64,000 bases of DNA from Palsa-147 sp049279675 (GCA_049279675.1 JBAPOP010000138.1:46828-110827), one strand, 5' to 3'; shown: positions 52,007 to 61,807, counted from the stretch's first letter. Numbers and translations are program-made. The notes: generated by a model from the letters alone, not told the origin.

Positions 52007-52550
52007 GAATCTCCTTATCGGGTTTTGCGACGCGAGTATCGCATCCAGTTAGCCAGATGCCCGGCCGGGCAAAATGTTACAGCTGTACCTAGGAGGCATT
52101 CTGTCCCCCGTACGCGAAGTGCCAATGGAGGTACGCTGGAATCGCGCCGATGGTTTTCGCCTGTACGGGCGACAGCTTCAGCCCAGCACGCTTTTCTGCC
52201 ATCGTAGCGCTAATCACGTTCCATGGTCCGCCTGTTTTGTAGCGATTAGAAACGAGCTCGGTTGTTTGTTTTGTTTGGTTTACGGCGGTTTCTAATAGTT
52301 TTGGTGTGGCGATTAGGATTCACTATATCAGCCATCTCGGCGCCCGCTTAACCGCTCCGCGGCTCAATTCTGACGTCATCGCTTCGCGGTCAACGTAGCA
52401 GGTGTTCATTTTCAAATCAAGTCCACACGTCGTAAGAATTTTGAGGCAGTTGAGCGCCCGGGTGGTTCTCGTTCGAGTGTCCGCGACGATGGCGGCAATT
52501 GCACGAGCGTTCGCTTGTTGATACAATTGTTATAACATCGGGAGAGCAAA
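52007..52550. other. 544-nt gene-free region between redox operon and toxin-antitoxin pair
   Basis: Short open frames inside are not protein-like. It holds a perfect 14-bp palindrome TGCCCGGCCGGGCA at 52058-52071, a TACAGCTGTA palindrome just after, and a 9-bp inverted pair ATTAGAAAC (52245-52253) / GTTTCTAAT (52288-52296) separated by a T/G-rich stretch. The toxin-antitoxin operator lies at the right end. A regulated promoter for the molybdoenzyme operon is possible but no clear hexamers were found. Confidence 0.4.
52517..52536 (+). promoter_or_regulatory. operator/-10 of the toxin-antitoxin pair
   Basis: GTTGATACAATTGTTATAAC has an 8-bp palindromic centre (ACAATTGT, 52523-52530) with GTT/AAC flanks. 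It contains GTTATAAC, itself a palindrome, and the -10-like TATAAC (52531-52536). It sits 14 nt before the antitoxin start, whose GGGAG is at 52540-52544. Placement over the -10 fits autorepression by an AbrB-type antitoxin. Confidence 0.5.
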
Positions 52551-52778
52551 ATGCTCGAACTCAAGGTCCGCAAAATTGGTAATTCCCTGGGCGTTGTCCT
52601 GCCGAAGGCAGCCGTGAACCGCCTCCAGGCCGGCGATGGTGACCGCCTTTTCCTCATCGAAGGGCCTCATGGCGCTTATCAGCTCACTCCCTACGATCCA
52701 GCTTTCGAGAAAAAGATGAAGAAGGCTGAAAGCATCATTGGCCGTTACCGCAACACGTTGCACTCGCTTTCGAAGTGA
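52551..52778 (+). CDS. AbrB/MazE-family antitoxin
   Basis: 75 residues. An N-terminal AbrB-type swapped-hairpin DNA-binding domain (MLELKVRKIGNSLGVVLPKAAVNRLQAGDGDRLFLIE) followed by a helical, basic tail (DPAFEKKMKKAESIIGRYRNTLHSLSK) expected to bind and block the toxin. The toxin gene begins inside its stop (GTGA). It also should repress its own promoter through the palindrome at 52517-52536. Confidence 0.85.
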   Translation: MLELKVRKIGNSLGVVLPKAAVNRLQAGDGDRLFLIEGPHGAYQLTPYDPAFEKKMKKAESIIGRYRNTLHSLSK

Positions 52779-53164
52779 AAAGCCCGGTCTGGATCGATGA
52801 GCGCGTCACCCTCGCGCTTCACGATCGCCTGCTGGCGCTCGATGGCGGCGCGGAGGGCCTGCGCGACGAAGGACTCCTGAGTTCCGCGCTCGCGCGCCCG
52901 CAACAACTCAGCGCGTACGGCGACCGCCCCAGCATCGTCGAGCTGGCTGCTGCCTATACATTCGCGATCCTCCGCAATCACCCGTTCATTGACGGAAACA
53001 AACGCACCGGGTTTGTCGTCGGCGCGCTATTCCTCGAAATGAACGGATATCGACTGCTTGCCAGTGAGGAAGATGCCACGGAGGCAGTGATGGGGCTGGC
53101 GGCTGGAACGCTCGATGAAACGGCCTTCGTTGCATGGCTGCGCGCCAATGTGAAGAAACGCTGA
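52775..53164 (+). CDS. doc: Doc-family Fic-fold toxin (death-on-curing)
   Basis: 129 residues, GTG start. The motif HPFIDGNKRT (H69, D73, N75, K76, R77) is the conserved Fic/Doc core. Doc toxins phosphorylate elongation factor Tu and stop translation; the motif here has the D and K arrangement typical of Doc (H-P-F-x-D-G-N-K-R). The partner is AbrB-type rather than the classical Phd. With its antitoxin it forms a complete type II module. Confidence 0.87.
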   Translation: MKSPVWIDERVTLALHDRLLALDGGAEGLRDEGLLSSALARPQQLSAYGDRPSIVELAAAYTFAILRNHPFIDGNKRTGFVVGALFLEMNGYRLLASEEDATEAVMGLAAGTLDETAFVAWLRANVKKR

Positions 53165-53385
53165 GGGCTGAAGATCCAGCCACGTTCGGATTATTTGCTC
53201 GAACTGGCGGGCCTGAGACCGGCACTGCGAGGAACCGTCGCGAACCTTGCCGACCGATTCTGTCTGCGCCCAAATGGAGTCAAAATCGCCGGCAGGATGC
53301 CAACGGCGAGATTGCAATCTCAGCGATGCGAGGCAGATGGGCACGATGGCAGAAACGTGCTGCGATCAGATGATTATTGCCGAGG

Positions 53386-53742
53386 CTAATTAATGGAGCA
53401 GTGCGCTTTCTGGCGGATCACGCGGATCTTGCGAATGCGGGTGGTTAGGACGCGATTGCCGAATTCGAGGCGAAGCCCGCAGGCGGCAACGATGTCGTGT
53501 TTCAGGGCCGTACCGCCCCAGGTGCAGCCATTAATGGCTACGCGCACGGGAGACATATTCTGGGAGTCGAACCAGCCACCCCAGACCCAATAATTCGGGC
53601 CGCCGAGCACCCAGATGGTGTACTGCGAGTTCTGGGTGGTCACGAGGACAATGTCGCCGTTGCGGAGGTCCCGCTTACGAACCTCTTCCAAGGCCCTCGC
53701 GCGCTCGATCACGTTTTCCAGAGTTTGGGCTATTCCAGCCAA
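53386..53742 (-). CDS. hypothetical protein, 118 aa
   Basis: A helical N-terminus, then a Trp/Gly-rich beta unit (DIVLVTTQNSQYTIWVLGGPNYWVWGGWFDSQNMSPVRVAINGCTWGG). No family recognised. The opposite-strand frame is worse. It lies between the toxin gene and the TonB-like receptor gene, and could be mobile-region cargo, but this is not shown. Confidence 0.5.
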   Translation of the reverse strand: MAGIAQTLENVIERARALEEVRKRDLRNGDIVLVTTQNSQYTIWVLGGPNYWVWGGWFDSQNMSPVRVAINGCTWGGTALKHDIVAACGLRLEFGNRVLTTRIRKIRVIRQKAHCSIN

Positions 53743-53846
53743 TTGCCCACCTTAAGCGCATGGTGCGCCTGCTCCCGCTCCAAGTCAACAAATAGAAAAC
53801 CCTAGATGCGCTAAACAGGAGCCTGACACGCCGTACAGGTGTTCCG

Positions 53847-56800
53847 CTAGAACGAAAAGCGCACGCCGAGCTGGGCCGCGAACGGAATCCCAACGGTCGT
53901 GCCAGGGCCGAAGAAATCTCCGAGCGCACCGCCCGCCACGCGCAATTGACTCAGGCTGGTGATTGGCTGCGTGGCCGTGCAGGCAGCGTTTGTGCAAACG
54001 TCGGTCACGTTGCCATTCTGCACTTCATCCTGTGGCACTGGCAGCGCGGCAACGTCGGTAACGTAGTTCGCACCTGGATTGTTGCGATTGAATAGATTGA
54101 AGAATTCGATGAAGGGCGTCACCGACCATCGCTCGCGAATATTGAATGGCCGGCTGACACGCAGGTCCGCCTGGATATATGGCGTCCCACGTAGAGTATC
54201 GAGGCCGACTGGCGAGCCATTGATGACGGCGCGATCGTCCACGTCATCGCCTAGCCCAGTTACCGGAACACTCGTGGTCAACGTGAACGGCCGCGCGCTT
54301 TCAGCCTGCGTGAGAGTAGTCAATTCGATGCCGCCGGGAACGTGAAGCGTTCCCGCGAACACGAAGCGATGCAGGACATCTTCCCCGGACGGGCCGTAAT
54401 CGCCGGGGCCAAACGCGCGCAGCGGATTGCAGACTCCATTCACATAATCGAAGAGTTCGCCGAGTACGCAGCCCCACGTCTTCCCACTCGAGAGCGTGTA
54501 ATTCGCGACGAGATCGAACCGGCGCGTCACATGGCCCTGCAAGTGAATCGAGAGCGCGTTGTAGCTCGAGCGATTGTCCGTGCGAAAGACTGTGATATTG
54601 GGCGCGTTGTTCCGTTGATCCGTCACATCTTGCGGGTAGAGCGGCGAGAACAGCGTGAACCCGGCCTGATACTGGTAGCGCCGGTAAGCGTGATTGCCTT
54701 CCTCGTGCGTGAAATCCGCGGCGAGCGTCCAGTGAGCGTTAAACGCGTGCTCGACTCCGCCCGTCGCATGAATCGCATACGGCGTCTTGTAATGAGGGTC
54801 AATGATGGCGCCGGAACCGGCGACGTTTCCGATGGGGCCAGCCGCGGCCGCCGATGGAACGCAAGCCGATCCGACCAATGCGCCTCCCACGATCGCGCAG
54901 GAACCGATCGGTTGGTTCACCGCTTGAAACGCCGTGACCCAGCCATTTTGCGCGAGATCATTATAGAACAGGCCGAAGCCAGCGCGGATCACGGTGTTCG
55001 ACGACGGAGAGTACGCGATTCCCAAGCGCGGGCCCACCTGTCCGCGATAGTCGTGCGGCACGCCGCTAACCAGAGGAATCTGCAACGCGCTCAGAGTGAG
55101 CAACGCCGGATTGACCGACTGGCTCTGGCCTGACGCCGTGAACAATCCGAAAGTCGTCTCATATCGCAGCCCGTAATTCACCACGAGCCGGGAAGAGACC
55201 CGCCATGAATCCTCGGCATACATCCCCAGGCGTTGGACATCTTGCGAAAAGCTGCCGTTTCCCGCGGGCGTGATAGCGCTTCCGGCAGCGTAGTCCGCAG
55301 TGAACTGCGCAAGATTGCCGAGATAAAAAACCGGGTCTTCGGGAAATGTCACGAAATTTTCTTGCGTCGCCGCGAGCGCGCCGCTCAATACAGGCTCATG
55401 AATGAAATTCACTCCGAAGCGCGGCGCGTGAGCGCCCATCGTGTGGCTCACGTCATATCGAAACTGATACTTCTCCTGATTTCGCAGGATGGGAAACGCC
55501 GTGATCGGCGTGACGAACTGATTGTCGCCGAATGTTTCGAGGCCTGAAATCGTGCTCGAAGTGGCCGTGAATGGAAACGCGAGCGCGAACCCTAAATTCG
55601 AATTGCGGCCTTCGGTCAAATGCAACCCGCTGGCGTCGAAGACAAATGTTCCGAGCCAAGTGGGGCTGAATGTCGTCTGGTTGCTAATCACGAGATTCAT
55701 GTAATTGTTGTGCGACGTCGCACCGGTTGACGGCAGCGCGGCCTGTTGCACCAGCGCATTGTGCGTCGTGTAGTCGTCCACGGCAGCGCGCAGGAACCAC
55801 TGCGAGCGCGCGGATTGCGCCCAGTCCAATCGCGCGGTTCCCAGATAATCGCGGAACGGCACGGCAATGCTGCTCGGAACTGGAATGGAACTGACGCCCG
55901 GAATCACGCCGTCCGCAGCCAATTGCGCGAGCGCCTGAAACTGCGTGAGGCTCGCCGCGCTGTAGGCGATGCTCGCATCTTCGTGAACGGCCTCGATCGA
56001 GGCGAAAAACCATAGCTTTCCGCGCGCGATCGGACCACCGAGGGTTCCAACGTAATTCTGCCGCGAGAAAGGCTGCTTCGGATTGGGGGGCGGATTATCA
56101 ATCGGAAAGCGGGCGTTCAGCGCCGCCGCGCGTTCATAAAATGAGCCGCTCCCGTGCCAGTTGTCGGTTCCGTGCTTCGTCGTGATAACCACCGACGCTC
56201 CAGTGGTTCGCGACGTGTCCGCGTTTTCTTGCGCCGTCCTCACTGCGAATTCCTGAATCACGTCGGGCGAAAAATTCTGCAAAAAGCCGCCGATGTAGTC
56301 ATCGGAGTTGTCGCCGCCGTCAACCGAGAGTTCGATGTTGAGGCCCGAGCTGCCGCCCGAAGAAACCGCGGTGATGCGCGCCTTGGTGGGATCGGAAGGC
56401 TCGACGGGTTCGGTCCCCGGCGCCAGGTATGCCATGTTCGCGAAGCTTCGCGCCGCGAGAGGGATTGTGTTGAGATCCTGCTGGGTGATGGTGGCCTGAT
56501 GAACGGCGCTCGCCGTGTCAACCGGCTGAGTGGTGACGGACGACGCGGTACCCTGCACGCTTACGGACTGCTGCAATTTCGCGGGCCGGAGTGTTACGGA
56601 GATGTCGCGCACGGAGCTGACCAGGACGTCAACGTTGGAAATGGCGTCGTCGAACCCTTTCGCGCTTATAGTCAAGCGATAGCGTCCCGGACGGAGGTTG
56701 TCCAATCGAAATGCGCCGTTAACATCGGAGGAAGCGTCTCTCTCGAGCGCCGTGCCCGTCTCGACGAGTACCACTTTGGCCGCGGCGACTCGACCACCGG

Positions 56801-56921
56801 CTGAATCAACGATCGTGCCAGTCAGCGATCCAGCGAGAATCTGGCCGCGCGTGACTCCCGGCCACGCTATGACCATGAGCGCCAGGAATGTCGCGGGCAA
56901 CGATAGCTTTAAGGGACGCAT
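53847..56921 (-). CDS. TonB-dependent-receptor-like protein with carboxypeptidase-regulatory domain
   Basis: 1024 residues from the ATG at 56921 (AGGAG upstream; TTG at 56924 is possible). Signal peptide (SLPATFLALMVIAWPGVTRGQ). Residues about 30-110 are a carboxypeptidase-regulatory-like beta domain (LTGTIVDSAGGRVAAAKVVLVETGT...GAFRLDNLRPGRYRLTISAKGF). A plug follows (TIPLAARSFANMAYLAPGTEP), then a large beta barrel ending in an aromatic residue (GVRFSF). This is the Oar-like type abundant in Acidobacteriota. It probably takes up or exports large polymers across the outer membrane. Ligand unknown. Confidence 0.88.
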   Translation of the reverse strand: MRPLKLSLPATFLALMVIAWPGVTRGQILAGSLTGTIVDSAGGRVAAAKVVLVETGTALERDASSDVNGAFRLDNLRPGRYRLTISAKGFDDAISNVDVLVSSVRDISVTLRPAKLQQSVSVQGTASSVTTQPVDTASAVHQATITQQDLNTIPLAARSFANMAYLAPGTEPVEPSDPTKARITAVSSGGSSGLNIELSVDGGDNSDDYIGGFLQNFSPDVIQEFAVRTAQENADTSRTTGASVVITTKHGTDNWHGSGSFYERAAALNARFPIDNPPPNPKQPFSRQNYVGTLGGPIARGKLWFFASIEAVHEDASIAYSAASLTQFQALAQLAADGVIPGVSSIPVPSSIAVPFRDYLGTARLDWAQSARSQWFLRAAVDDYTTHNALVQQAALPSTGATSHNNYMNLVISNQTTFSPTWLGTFVFDASGLHLTEGRNSNLGFALAFPFTATSSTISGLETFGDNQFVTPITAFPILRNQEKYQFRYDVSHTMGAHAPRFGVNFIHEPVLSGALAATQENFVTFPEDPVFYLGNLAQFTADYAAGSAITPAGNGSFSQDVQRLGMYAEDSWRVSSRLVVNYGLRYETTFGLFTASGQSQSVNPALLTLSALQIPLVSGVPHDYRGQVGPRLGIAYSPSSNTVIRAGFGLFYNDLAQNGWVTAFQAVNQPIGSCAIVGGALVGSACVPSAAAAGPIGNVAGSGAIIDPHYKTPYAIHATGGVEHAFNAHWTLAADFTHEEGNHAYRRYQYQAGFTLFSPLYPQDVTDQRNNAPNITVFRTDNRSSYNALSIHLQGHVTRRFDLVANYTLSSGKTWGCVLGELFDYVNGVCNPLRAFGPGDYGPSGEDVLHRFVFAGTLHVPGGIELTTLTQAESARPFTLTTSVPVTGLGDDVDDRAVINGSPVGLDTLRGTPYIQADLRVSRPFNIRERWSVTPFIEFFNLFNRNNPGANYVTDVAALPVPQDEVQNGNVTDVCTNAACTATQPITSLSQLRVAGGALGDFFGPGTTVGIPFAAQLGVRFSF

Positions 56922-57104
56922 CAAGTCTCCTGAAAAGGGCTTCCCGATCAGGGTTCCCTAAAATGGATCTCCCAAAATAATGGTCCTAGAAATGTTCGCG
57001 AATTATCCCAAATGGCTTTTCGGCTGTCGACTGTAAAGGCTGATATCGCGAAGATCCAGAGCGCGACGAATTCTTGATGTATCCTTAAGGATCAGAGAAG
57101 CGCG

Positions 57105-57133
57105 TTGACACTGCCAGCCCATTTTGTTATTCA
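57105..57133 (+). promoter_or_regulatory. promoter of the Ig-domain lipoprotein gene
   Basis: TTGACA (57105-57110), 17-nt spacer, TATTCA (57128-57133) preceded by TG at 57125-57126 region (TGT before TATTCA). The transcript would have about 150 nt of 5' leader. Confidence 0.5.
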
Positions 57134-57222
57134 ACCAGTTCGCTTTCTTCTCAGGATTGGTATCCGAGTCCCCGCTTGCCACGCAAAGGGAGCTAATCCG
57201 GCCAAATAGATTCCCTGGGGGG

Positions 57223-57246
57223 TTCAGCCGCGAGTGTGCGGCTGAA
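57223..57246 (+). other. hairpin in the 5' leader of the Ig-domain lipoprotein mRNA
   Basis: TTCAGCCGC (57223-57231) and GCGGCTGAA (57238-57246) form a perfect 9-bp stem with a 6-nt loop. It is about 45 nt before the start codon at 57292, and 90 nt after the predicted start of transcription. It may affect translation or stability. The remaining leader sequence (56922-57291) holds nothing else I can support. Confidence 0.4.
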
Positions 57247-57291
57247 TCGCGGATAATCGACGAAACACATGACATCTTGCAACGAGGTTCA

Positions 57292-59970
57292 ATGAAGCAG
57301 TTTTGTGCATTTACGGCGCTCATTTGCGCATTCGCCGCGATAGCGGGGATGAGCGGATGTAACAAAGGAAGCAGCACTCCCGCGATTTCGATAACGCTCA
57401 TGCCATCCTCAACCGTGACGTTGGATGAGGGCGAACAGTTCACGCTCACGGCTCAGGTGAAGAACGACACCACAAATTCCGGCGTCACGTGGGAAGTCTA
57501 TAACGACAAGACGACAGTCCCTATAAGTTGCAATATACCTTCGTGCGGCGGCCTGACGAATACGACCGCTTACAACACGACATATATCGCGCCGACTGGC
57601 TTGCTGGGCTCCGTCAAGATTTCAGTTCAAGCGACATCCGCCGCGCAGGAAAGTGTCACCGCCGTTGCGACGATGACCATTGTGCTGCCTCCGATGATTA
57701 CGACAACATCGCTGCCGAGCGGGCAGAACGGCGTGGCTTACAGCCAATCGATCGCCGTGACGGGAGGCGTGCTTCCGCTCAGCTACAGCATTACATCAGG
57801 CAGCTTGCCGGCCGGGCTTCACGTGGGAGCGGGAGGGGTAATCAGCGGAACGCCGAGCGCGTCCGGCACTTCGCAGTTCACCATCCAAGTGGCTGATTCC
57901 GCGATTCCTCCGATCAAGGTGACACAGGCATACACGATTACGATTGCTCCAGCGCCGCCGCTTTCGATCACCACCACGTCGCCATTGCCGCAAGGTGTAG
58001 TCGGGGCCGCTTATAGCGAGACCATCACGCCGAATGGCGGCATTCCGCCACTTACCTGGTCGCTGATCGGTACTTTGCCGCCAGGACTCACGTTCACCAC
58101 AAATACGACGACAGGTGGATCGACTACTCCCGTCACGACGGGAGAAATTTCCGGAGTTCCATTGTCGGCGGGAACTTTCACATTCTCGGTTCAGGTCTAC
58201 GACTCGTCGATTCCCGAACAGCTAGTAACCGCTCCGTTCAGTTTGGCCATCGTCCCTGCAACGCCATTGACGATAACGACCGCTTCCCTGCCTGGCGGGA
58301 CGACGGCCCTCGGCTATAGCGCAGTGATTCAAGCGACCGGCGGCGCCATGCCATATACGTGGACGCTTGCGCCGGGACTTTTGCCTCCGGGACTTTTACT
58401 GAACCCATCCACCGGCACGATCACAGGCACGCCGAACCGCGCGGGCACTTCTGCATTCACGGTGACCGTCACCGACTCCGAACAACCACCCGTGAGCGTT
58501 ACGATGAATTACAGTATCGCCATCGCGGGGAACACGGATGTGCTTCAGCAATACGAGCTTTTCGACGGATCGTACGCGTTCTTGTTCACTGGCTACGGCA
58601 AGTTCAACTCGGCCGTAACGTTTCCGGAAGTTATCGCGGGCACCATGACCGCGAGCGGCACCGGCGCGATATCGAGCGGCACGGAAGACGTCAGCTCGAA
58701 CGGATTCTTGCCCGGCATTGCATTCTCGGGGAACTACTCGATTGGCACCGATGGCCGCGGGTCGATGATGCTTACCGTCATCGGCCCGTCGGGACAAAAG
58801 CTCATGCAGTCGTATCAATTTGCTCTCGACGCGGAAGGCAATGGCCAGTTCGTCGAAGTCGATGCGACTGGAAACCGCGGATCCGGCGTTTTACTGAAGC
58901 AGACAACTCAGGGTTTTAGCGGAGCCTCGTTTGATGGAAATTACGCGTTCGATTTCTTCGGCTTTGACGCCTTTCTGAAACGACAGGTGACGGTGGGTCA
59001 ATTCCACGCGGACGGCTCGTCGTCAATCACTCAAGGCTCGGCCGACCAGAACGACAACGGAACAATGACCAATTTTTCGGTAAATGGCTCGTTCGCAAAC
59101 GTGAATGCGGCCGGACGAGGCGGCGCGTCCCTCTTCTTCTCGCCGAATACGCAGAGCTACATTTTCTATCTCGTGTCGCCGTCCGAGGCGATTTTCATTT
59201 TGGCAGGAGAGACTACGACCAACGGCACGACGACCACCAATGTGAATATTGGGCCAACGGGAGGTATCGCTTATCTTGAGACCGGGACTCCGTTCACTGG
59301 CGAGTCTCTCAATGGAAATTACGTCGTTACCGGCACGGGAACTTCTACTGCCGCGGACGCCAGCATCTTCGGCAGCCTGATGACGTTTACTCCATCCGGC
59401 GGCACCACCGGCGGTACGACTCCGCTCGCATTTGATCAGAATGACGGGGGAACGATTTCGTCCGCGCTCCCCGCGGCTGCTCAGTATTCGGTTTATCCCA
59501 CCGGCAGACTGGCTTTCACCGGAGGAACGGGACGAATGGGAATCGCTTATCTCATCAGCTCGTCGCAAGCGGTGTTCGTCGGCACGGATCCGGAAGTGAC
59601 TTCCGGCATGATCGATTTGCAGTCGAGCGGATCCTACGGCCTGACCTCAATCCAAGGCGAATATACGCTCAAGAATCCGACCGCAGCGGATGTTCAGGCG
59701 ACAACCGTCAGTGGCGTTCCTGCGGCGGACGGTGCCGGCAACTTGACTGGCGAAATTGATTCAGTCAACGGATCGGGGACGCAGAATTTGGCGGCGTCGC
59801 TCGCGGCAACGTACACCGTTGGCGCAAGCGGGCATGGCGTGGTGACGAACGGAAGCGGTGCTGGGCTTCCGGCAAGCCTGGCGCTGTATTTAATTTCGCC
59901 GGAAAAAATCAGAATGGTTTCGACCGACCCGACGGACGCGCATCCGACGTTGTTCTTCTTCGATTACTAG
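57292..59970 (+). CDS. large lipoprotein with putative Ig domains
   Basis: 892 residues from the ATG at 57292 (GAGG 6 nt upstream); longer in-frame frames are less likely. Lipobox MSGC (Cys22). First a BIG_2-like Ig domain (LDEGEQFTLTAQVKNDTTNSGVTWEVYND), then three He_PIG-type Ig units each ending in a G-x-I-x-G-T/V-P turn (GSLPAGLHVGAGGVISGTPS; GTLPPGL...GEISGVPLS; GLLPPGL...GTITGTPNRAG). The C-terminal half is Gly/Ser/Thr-rich beta structure. It is likely on the outer surface. Adhesion or polymer binding is a family inference. Divergent from the TonB-like receptor. Confidence 0.8.
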   Translation: MKQFCAFTALICAFAAIAGMSGCNKGSSTPAISITLMPSSTVTLDEGEQFTLTAQVKNDTTNSGVTWEVYNDKTTVPISCNIPSCGGLTNTTAYNTTYIAPTGLLGSVKISVQATSAAQESVTAVATMTIVLPPMITTTSLPSGQNGVAYSQSIAVTGGVLPLSYSITSGSLPAGLHVGAGGVISGTPSASGTSQFTIQVADSAIPPIKVTQAYTITIAPAPPLSITTTSPLPQGVVGAAYSETITPNGGIPPLTWSLIGTLPPGLTFTTNTTTGGSTTPVTTGEISGVPLSAGTFTFSVQVYDSSIPEQLVTAPFSLAIVPATPLTITTASLPGGTTALGYSAVIQATGGAMPYTWTLAPGLLPPGLLLNPSTGTITGTPNRAGTSAFTVTVTDSEQPPVSVTMNYSIAIAGNTDVLQQYELFDGSYAFLFTGYGKFNSAVTFPEVIAGTMTASGTGAISSGTEDVSSNGFLPGIAFSGNYSIGTDGRGSMMLTVIGPSGQKLMQSYQFALDAEGNGQFVEVDATGNRGSGVLLKQTTQGFSGASFDGNYAFDFFGFDAFLKRQVTVGQFHADGSSSITQGSADQNDNGTMTNFSVNGSFANVNAAGRGGASLFFSPNTQSYIFYLVSPSEAIFILAGETTTNGTTTTNVNIGPTGGIAYLETGTPFTGESLNGNYVVTGTGTSTAADASIFGSLMTFTPSGGTTGGTTPLAFDQNDGGTISSALPAAAQYSVYPTGRLAFTGGTGRMGIAYLISSSQAVFVGTDPEVTSGMIDLQSSGSYGLTSIQGEYTLKNPTAADVQATTVSGVPAADGAGNLTGEIDSVNGSGTQNLAASLAATYTVGASGHGVVTNGSGAGLPASLALYLISPEKIRMVSTDPTDAHPTLFFFDY

Positions 59971-59995
59971 CGCGCGCTAAGCTTTCGCGGCGGCG

Positions 59996-60403
59996 CTACT
60001 CTTTCTCTTTCTTTTCATCGAGTCGCAGTGCGGCGGAGTTGATGCAATAGCGCAATCCCGTTGGCTGCGGACCGTCATTGAAGACGTGGCCAAGGTGCGC
60101 GTCGCATTTGCTGCAAACAACTTCTTCGCGAATCATGCCGTGCGTGACATCTCGTTCGACTTCGACTTTTTCCTCGTCCACAGGCTTCCAAAAGCTCGGC
60201 CATCCTGAGCCGGAATGAAATTTCGCGTCCGAGCTGAAGAGAGGCTGTCCGCAGCAGACGCAAACGTACGTGCCATCGGCTTCCGTGTCGTCATACTCGC
60301 CCGTGAACGGAGGCTCGGTGCCCTTTTCGCGCGTCACGTGATATTGATTTGGCGTGAGCTGCTTCTTCCAGTCGGCATTCGATTTGTTCATTTTTTCTGT
60401 CAT
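59996..60403 (-). CDS. msrB: peptide methionine-(R)-S-oxide reductase
   Basis: 135 residues from the ATG at 60403; longer in-frame extension is rejected. Zinc Cys pairs C48/C51 (CVCC) and C97/C100 (CSKC), and catalytic Cys120 in GLRYCINSAALRL. Reduces R-methionine sulfoxide in proteins; cytoplasmic as no signal is seen. Stands alone, after the Ig-lipoprotein. Confidence 0.92.
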   Translation of the reverse strand: MTEKMNKSNADWKKQLTPNQYHVTREKGTEPPFTGEYDDTEADGTYVCVCCGQPLFSSDAKFHSGSGWPSFWKPVDEEKVEVERDVTHGMIREEVVCSKCDAHLGHVFNDGPQPTGLRYCINSAALRLDEKKEKE

Positions 60404-60660
60404 TGGCGCAACCTCGCAGTCGGTTCTGATGAGCGTACAGTTTAGCGAGGTCTCGATTTTCGGTCTAGCTCGAAGCTGAGCCGGGCGGCTTGCCGGCTCA
60501 ATTCTCGCGCCGCTCGTCGTCGCGGCCGCTGCCTCAAATTCCGCGCGGTTCGTGGTATTATTTCTCGAAACTCGAAGTTTGCGGACCTGCACAAAGAGCG
60601 ACTTCGAGATTTCTCGCGGGGAACGAACACAGTTAATATCGCTCGCGAATTCAATAAGAT

Positions 60661-60735
<75 letters not shown>

Positions 60736-60790
60736 CTACCCCACTCTAAAATCGATGACTCGGAAGTCGCTCACTGAGCGCGGCTGCGAA

Positions 60791-61807
60791 TTACAACAAC
60801 TTTACAATATCGAGCGAATTCACTCGCGCGCGATTCACCGTCAATCCCCAATGCAGGTGCGGTCCAGTGGCTCGCCCGGTGGCGCCCACCTTCCCAAGAA
60901 GGGCGCCGACATTTACCGCGTCACCCGCCTTTACGTCGATCGAACGAAGATGCCCATAGAAAGTGTAAACGCCCAATCCGTGATCCACGATCACGGTATT
61001 TCCAGAAAAATACAGCGGCTCGGCGAGCACCACGCGGCCGCTCTGCGCCGCGTGCACGGGTGTGCCGGCTGGTGCCGCGAAATCTACGCCTGAGTGGGGT
61101 GAAGAAGGTTGCCCATTCAGCACTCTCCGCTTACCGAAATTGCCGCCCGTTGTTGCTCCAGTGATTGGTATACGAAACTTTCCGTTCCACAATTTTTCCG
61201 GCGTCACAGTCGCGAAGAGTTCTCGCAATCGCTTACGCTCTTCGTCCGCACGCGCAATCTGCTCCGGGTTCGGTTCAACAAATTGGGGCGCCACCTTTAA
61301 CGTTTCAGTGGCGAATCGGCCCTCTTTCACGTCCAAACTCACGGTGCAAGAGAAGGATTCGCCTTCAAGGCGCTTCGCGGAAACTACGAAGTCTGTCTTC
61401 CCGCCTGCGTGCTCGAGGTCGATTCCGAGGAATGCCCTCCGTACATCCGAATTACTCTTACCGGCGCTATCCGAACGCCAGAACGGAATCTCGTTGCCGC
61501 CCCATCGGCCGATCACTTGTGCCAATTGGTTCGCGCTCCGGATCTCGACCAGTTGTAAACTGCCTTGAATTGGCTCCAGCGAAGTCAATCGCAGTTCGAC
61601 CCCTTGCGCGCATTCTTGTCTGCTCCAAGGTCTAGTGGCGATCTTACGCGGCGTCGTGCGCGCGCCCTGCGCGAGAGCTGCGGACGGTAGGATCGCTGAT
61701 AATTGCGAAGACGACAGCGAGCCGCTGTTCCCGAGATTAGGCCCCAACGTGAAAATAACGATCAGCCACAATTCACCGCGCATCAATCGAGTCTGCACGA
61801 AGTTCAT
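60791..61807 (-). CDS. M23 family (LytM-type) metallopeptidase
   Basis: 338 residues from the ATG at 61807; 61843 is an alternative. Signal sequence (LWLIVIFTLGPNLGNSGSLS). The C-terminal M23 domain has PHSGVDFAAPAGTPV (first zinc His and Asp), HGLGVYTFYGHLRS and GPHLHWGL (last His pair). Cell-wall peptide hydrolase of the envelope. The N-terminal beta region is a typical spacer/IgG-like unit. Confidence 0.87.
   Translation of the reverse strand: MNFVQTRLMRGELWLIVIFTLGPNLGNSGSLSSSQLSAILPSAALAQGARTTPRKIATRPWSRQECAQGVELRLTSLEPIQGSLQLVEIRSANQLAQVIGRWGGNEIPFWRSDSAGKSNSDVRRAFLGIDLEHAGGKTDFVVSAKRLEGESFSCTVSLDVKEGRFATETLKVAPQFVEPNPEQIARADEERKRLRELFATVTPEKLWNGKFRIPITGATTGGNFGKRRVLNGQPSSPHSGVDFAAPAGTPVHAAQSGRVVLAEPLYFSGNTVIVDHGLGVYTFYGHLRSIDVKAGDAVNVGALLGKVGATGRATGPHLHWGLTVNRARVNSLDIVKLL

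Noticed and set aside
52074..52295. 73-residue open frame between the redox operon and the toxin-antitoxin pair
   Set aside because: No ribosome-binding site, no domain-like pattern, composition like noncoding DNA.
52323..52526. 67-residue minus-strand open frame
   Set aside because: Overlaps the toxin-antitoxin operator region and looks random.
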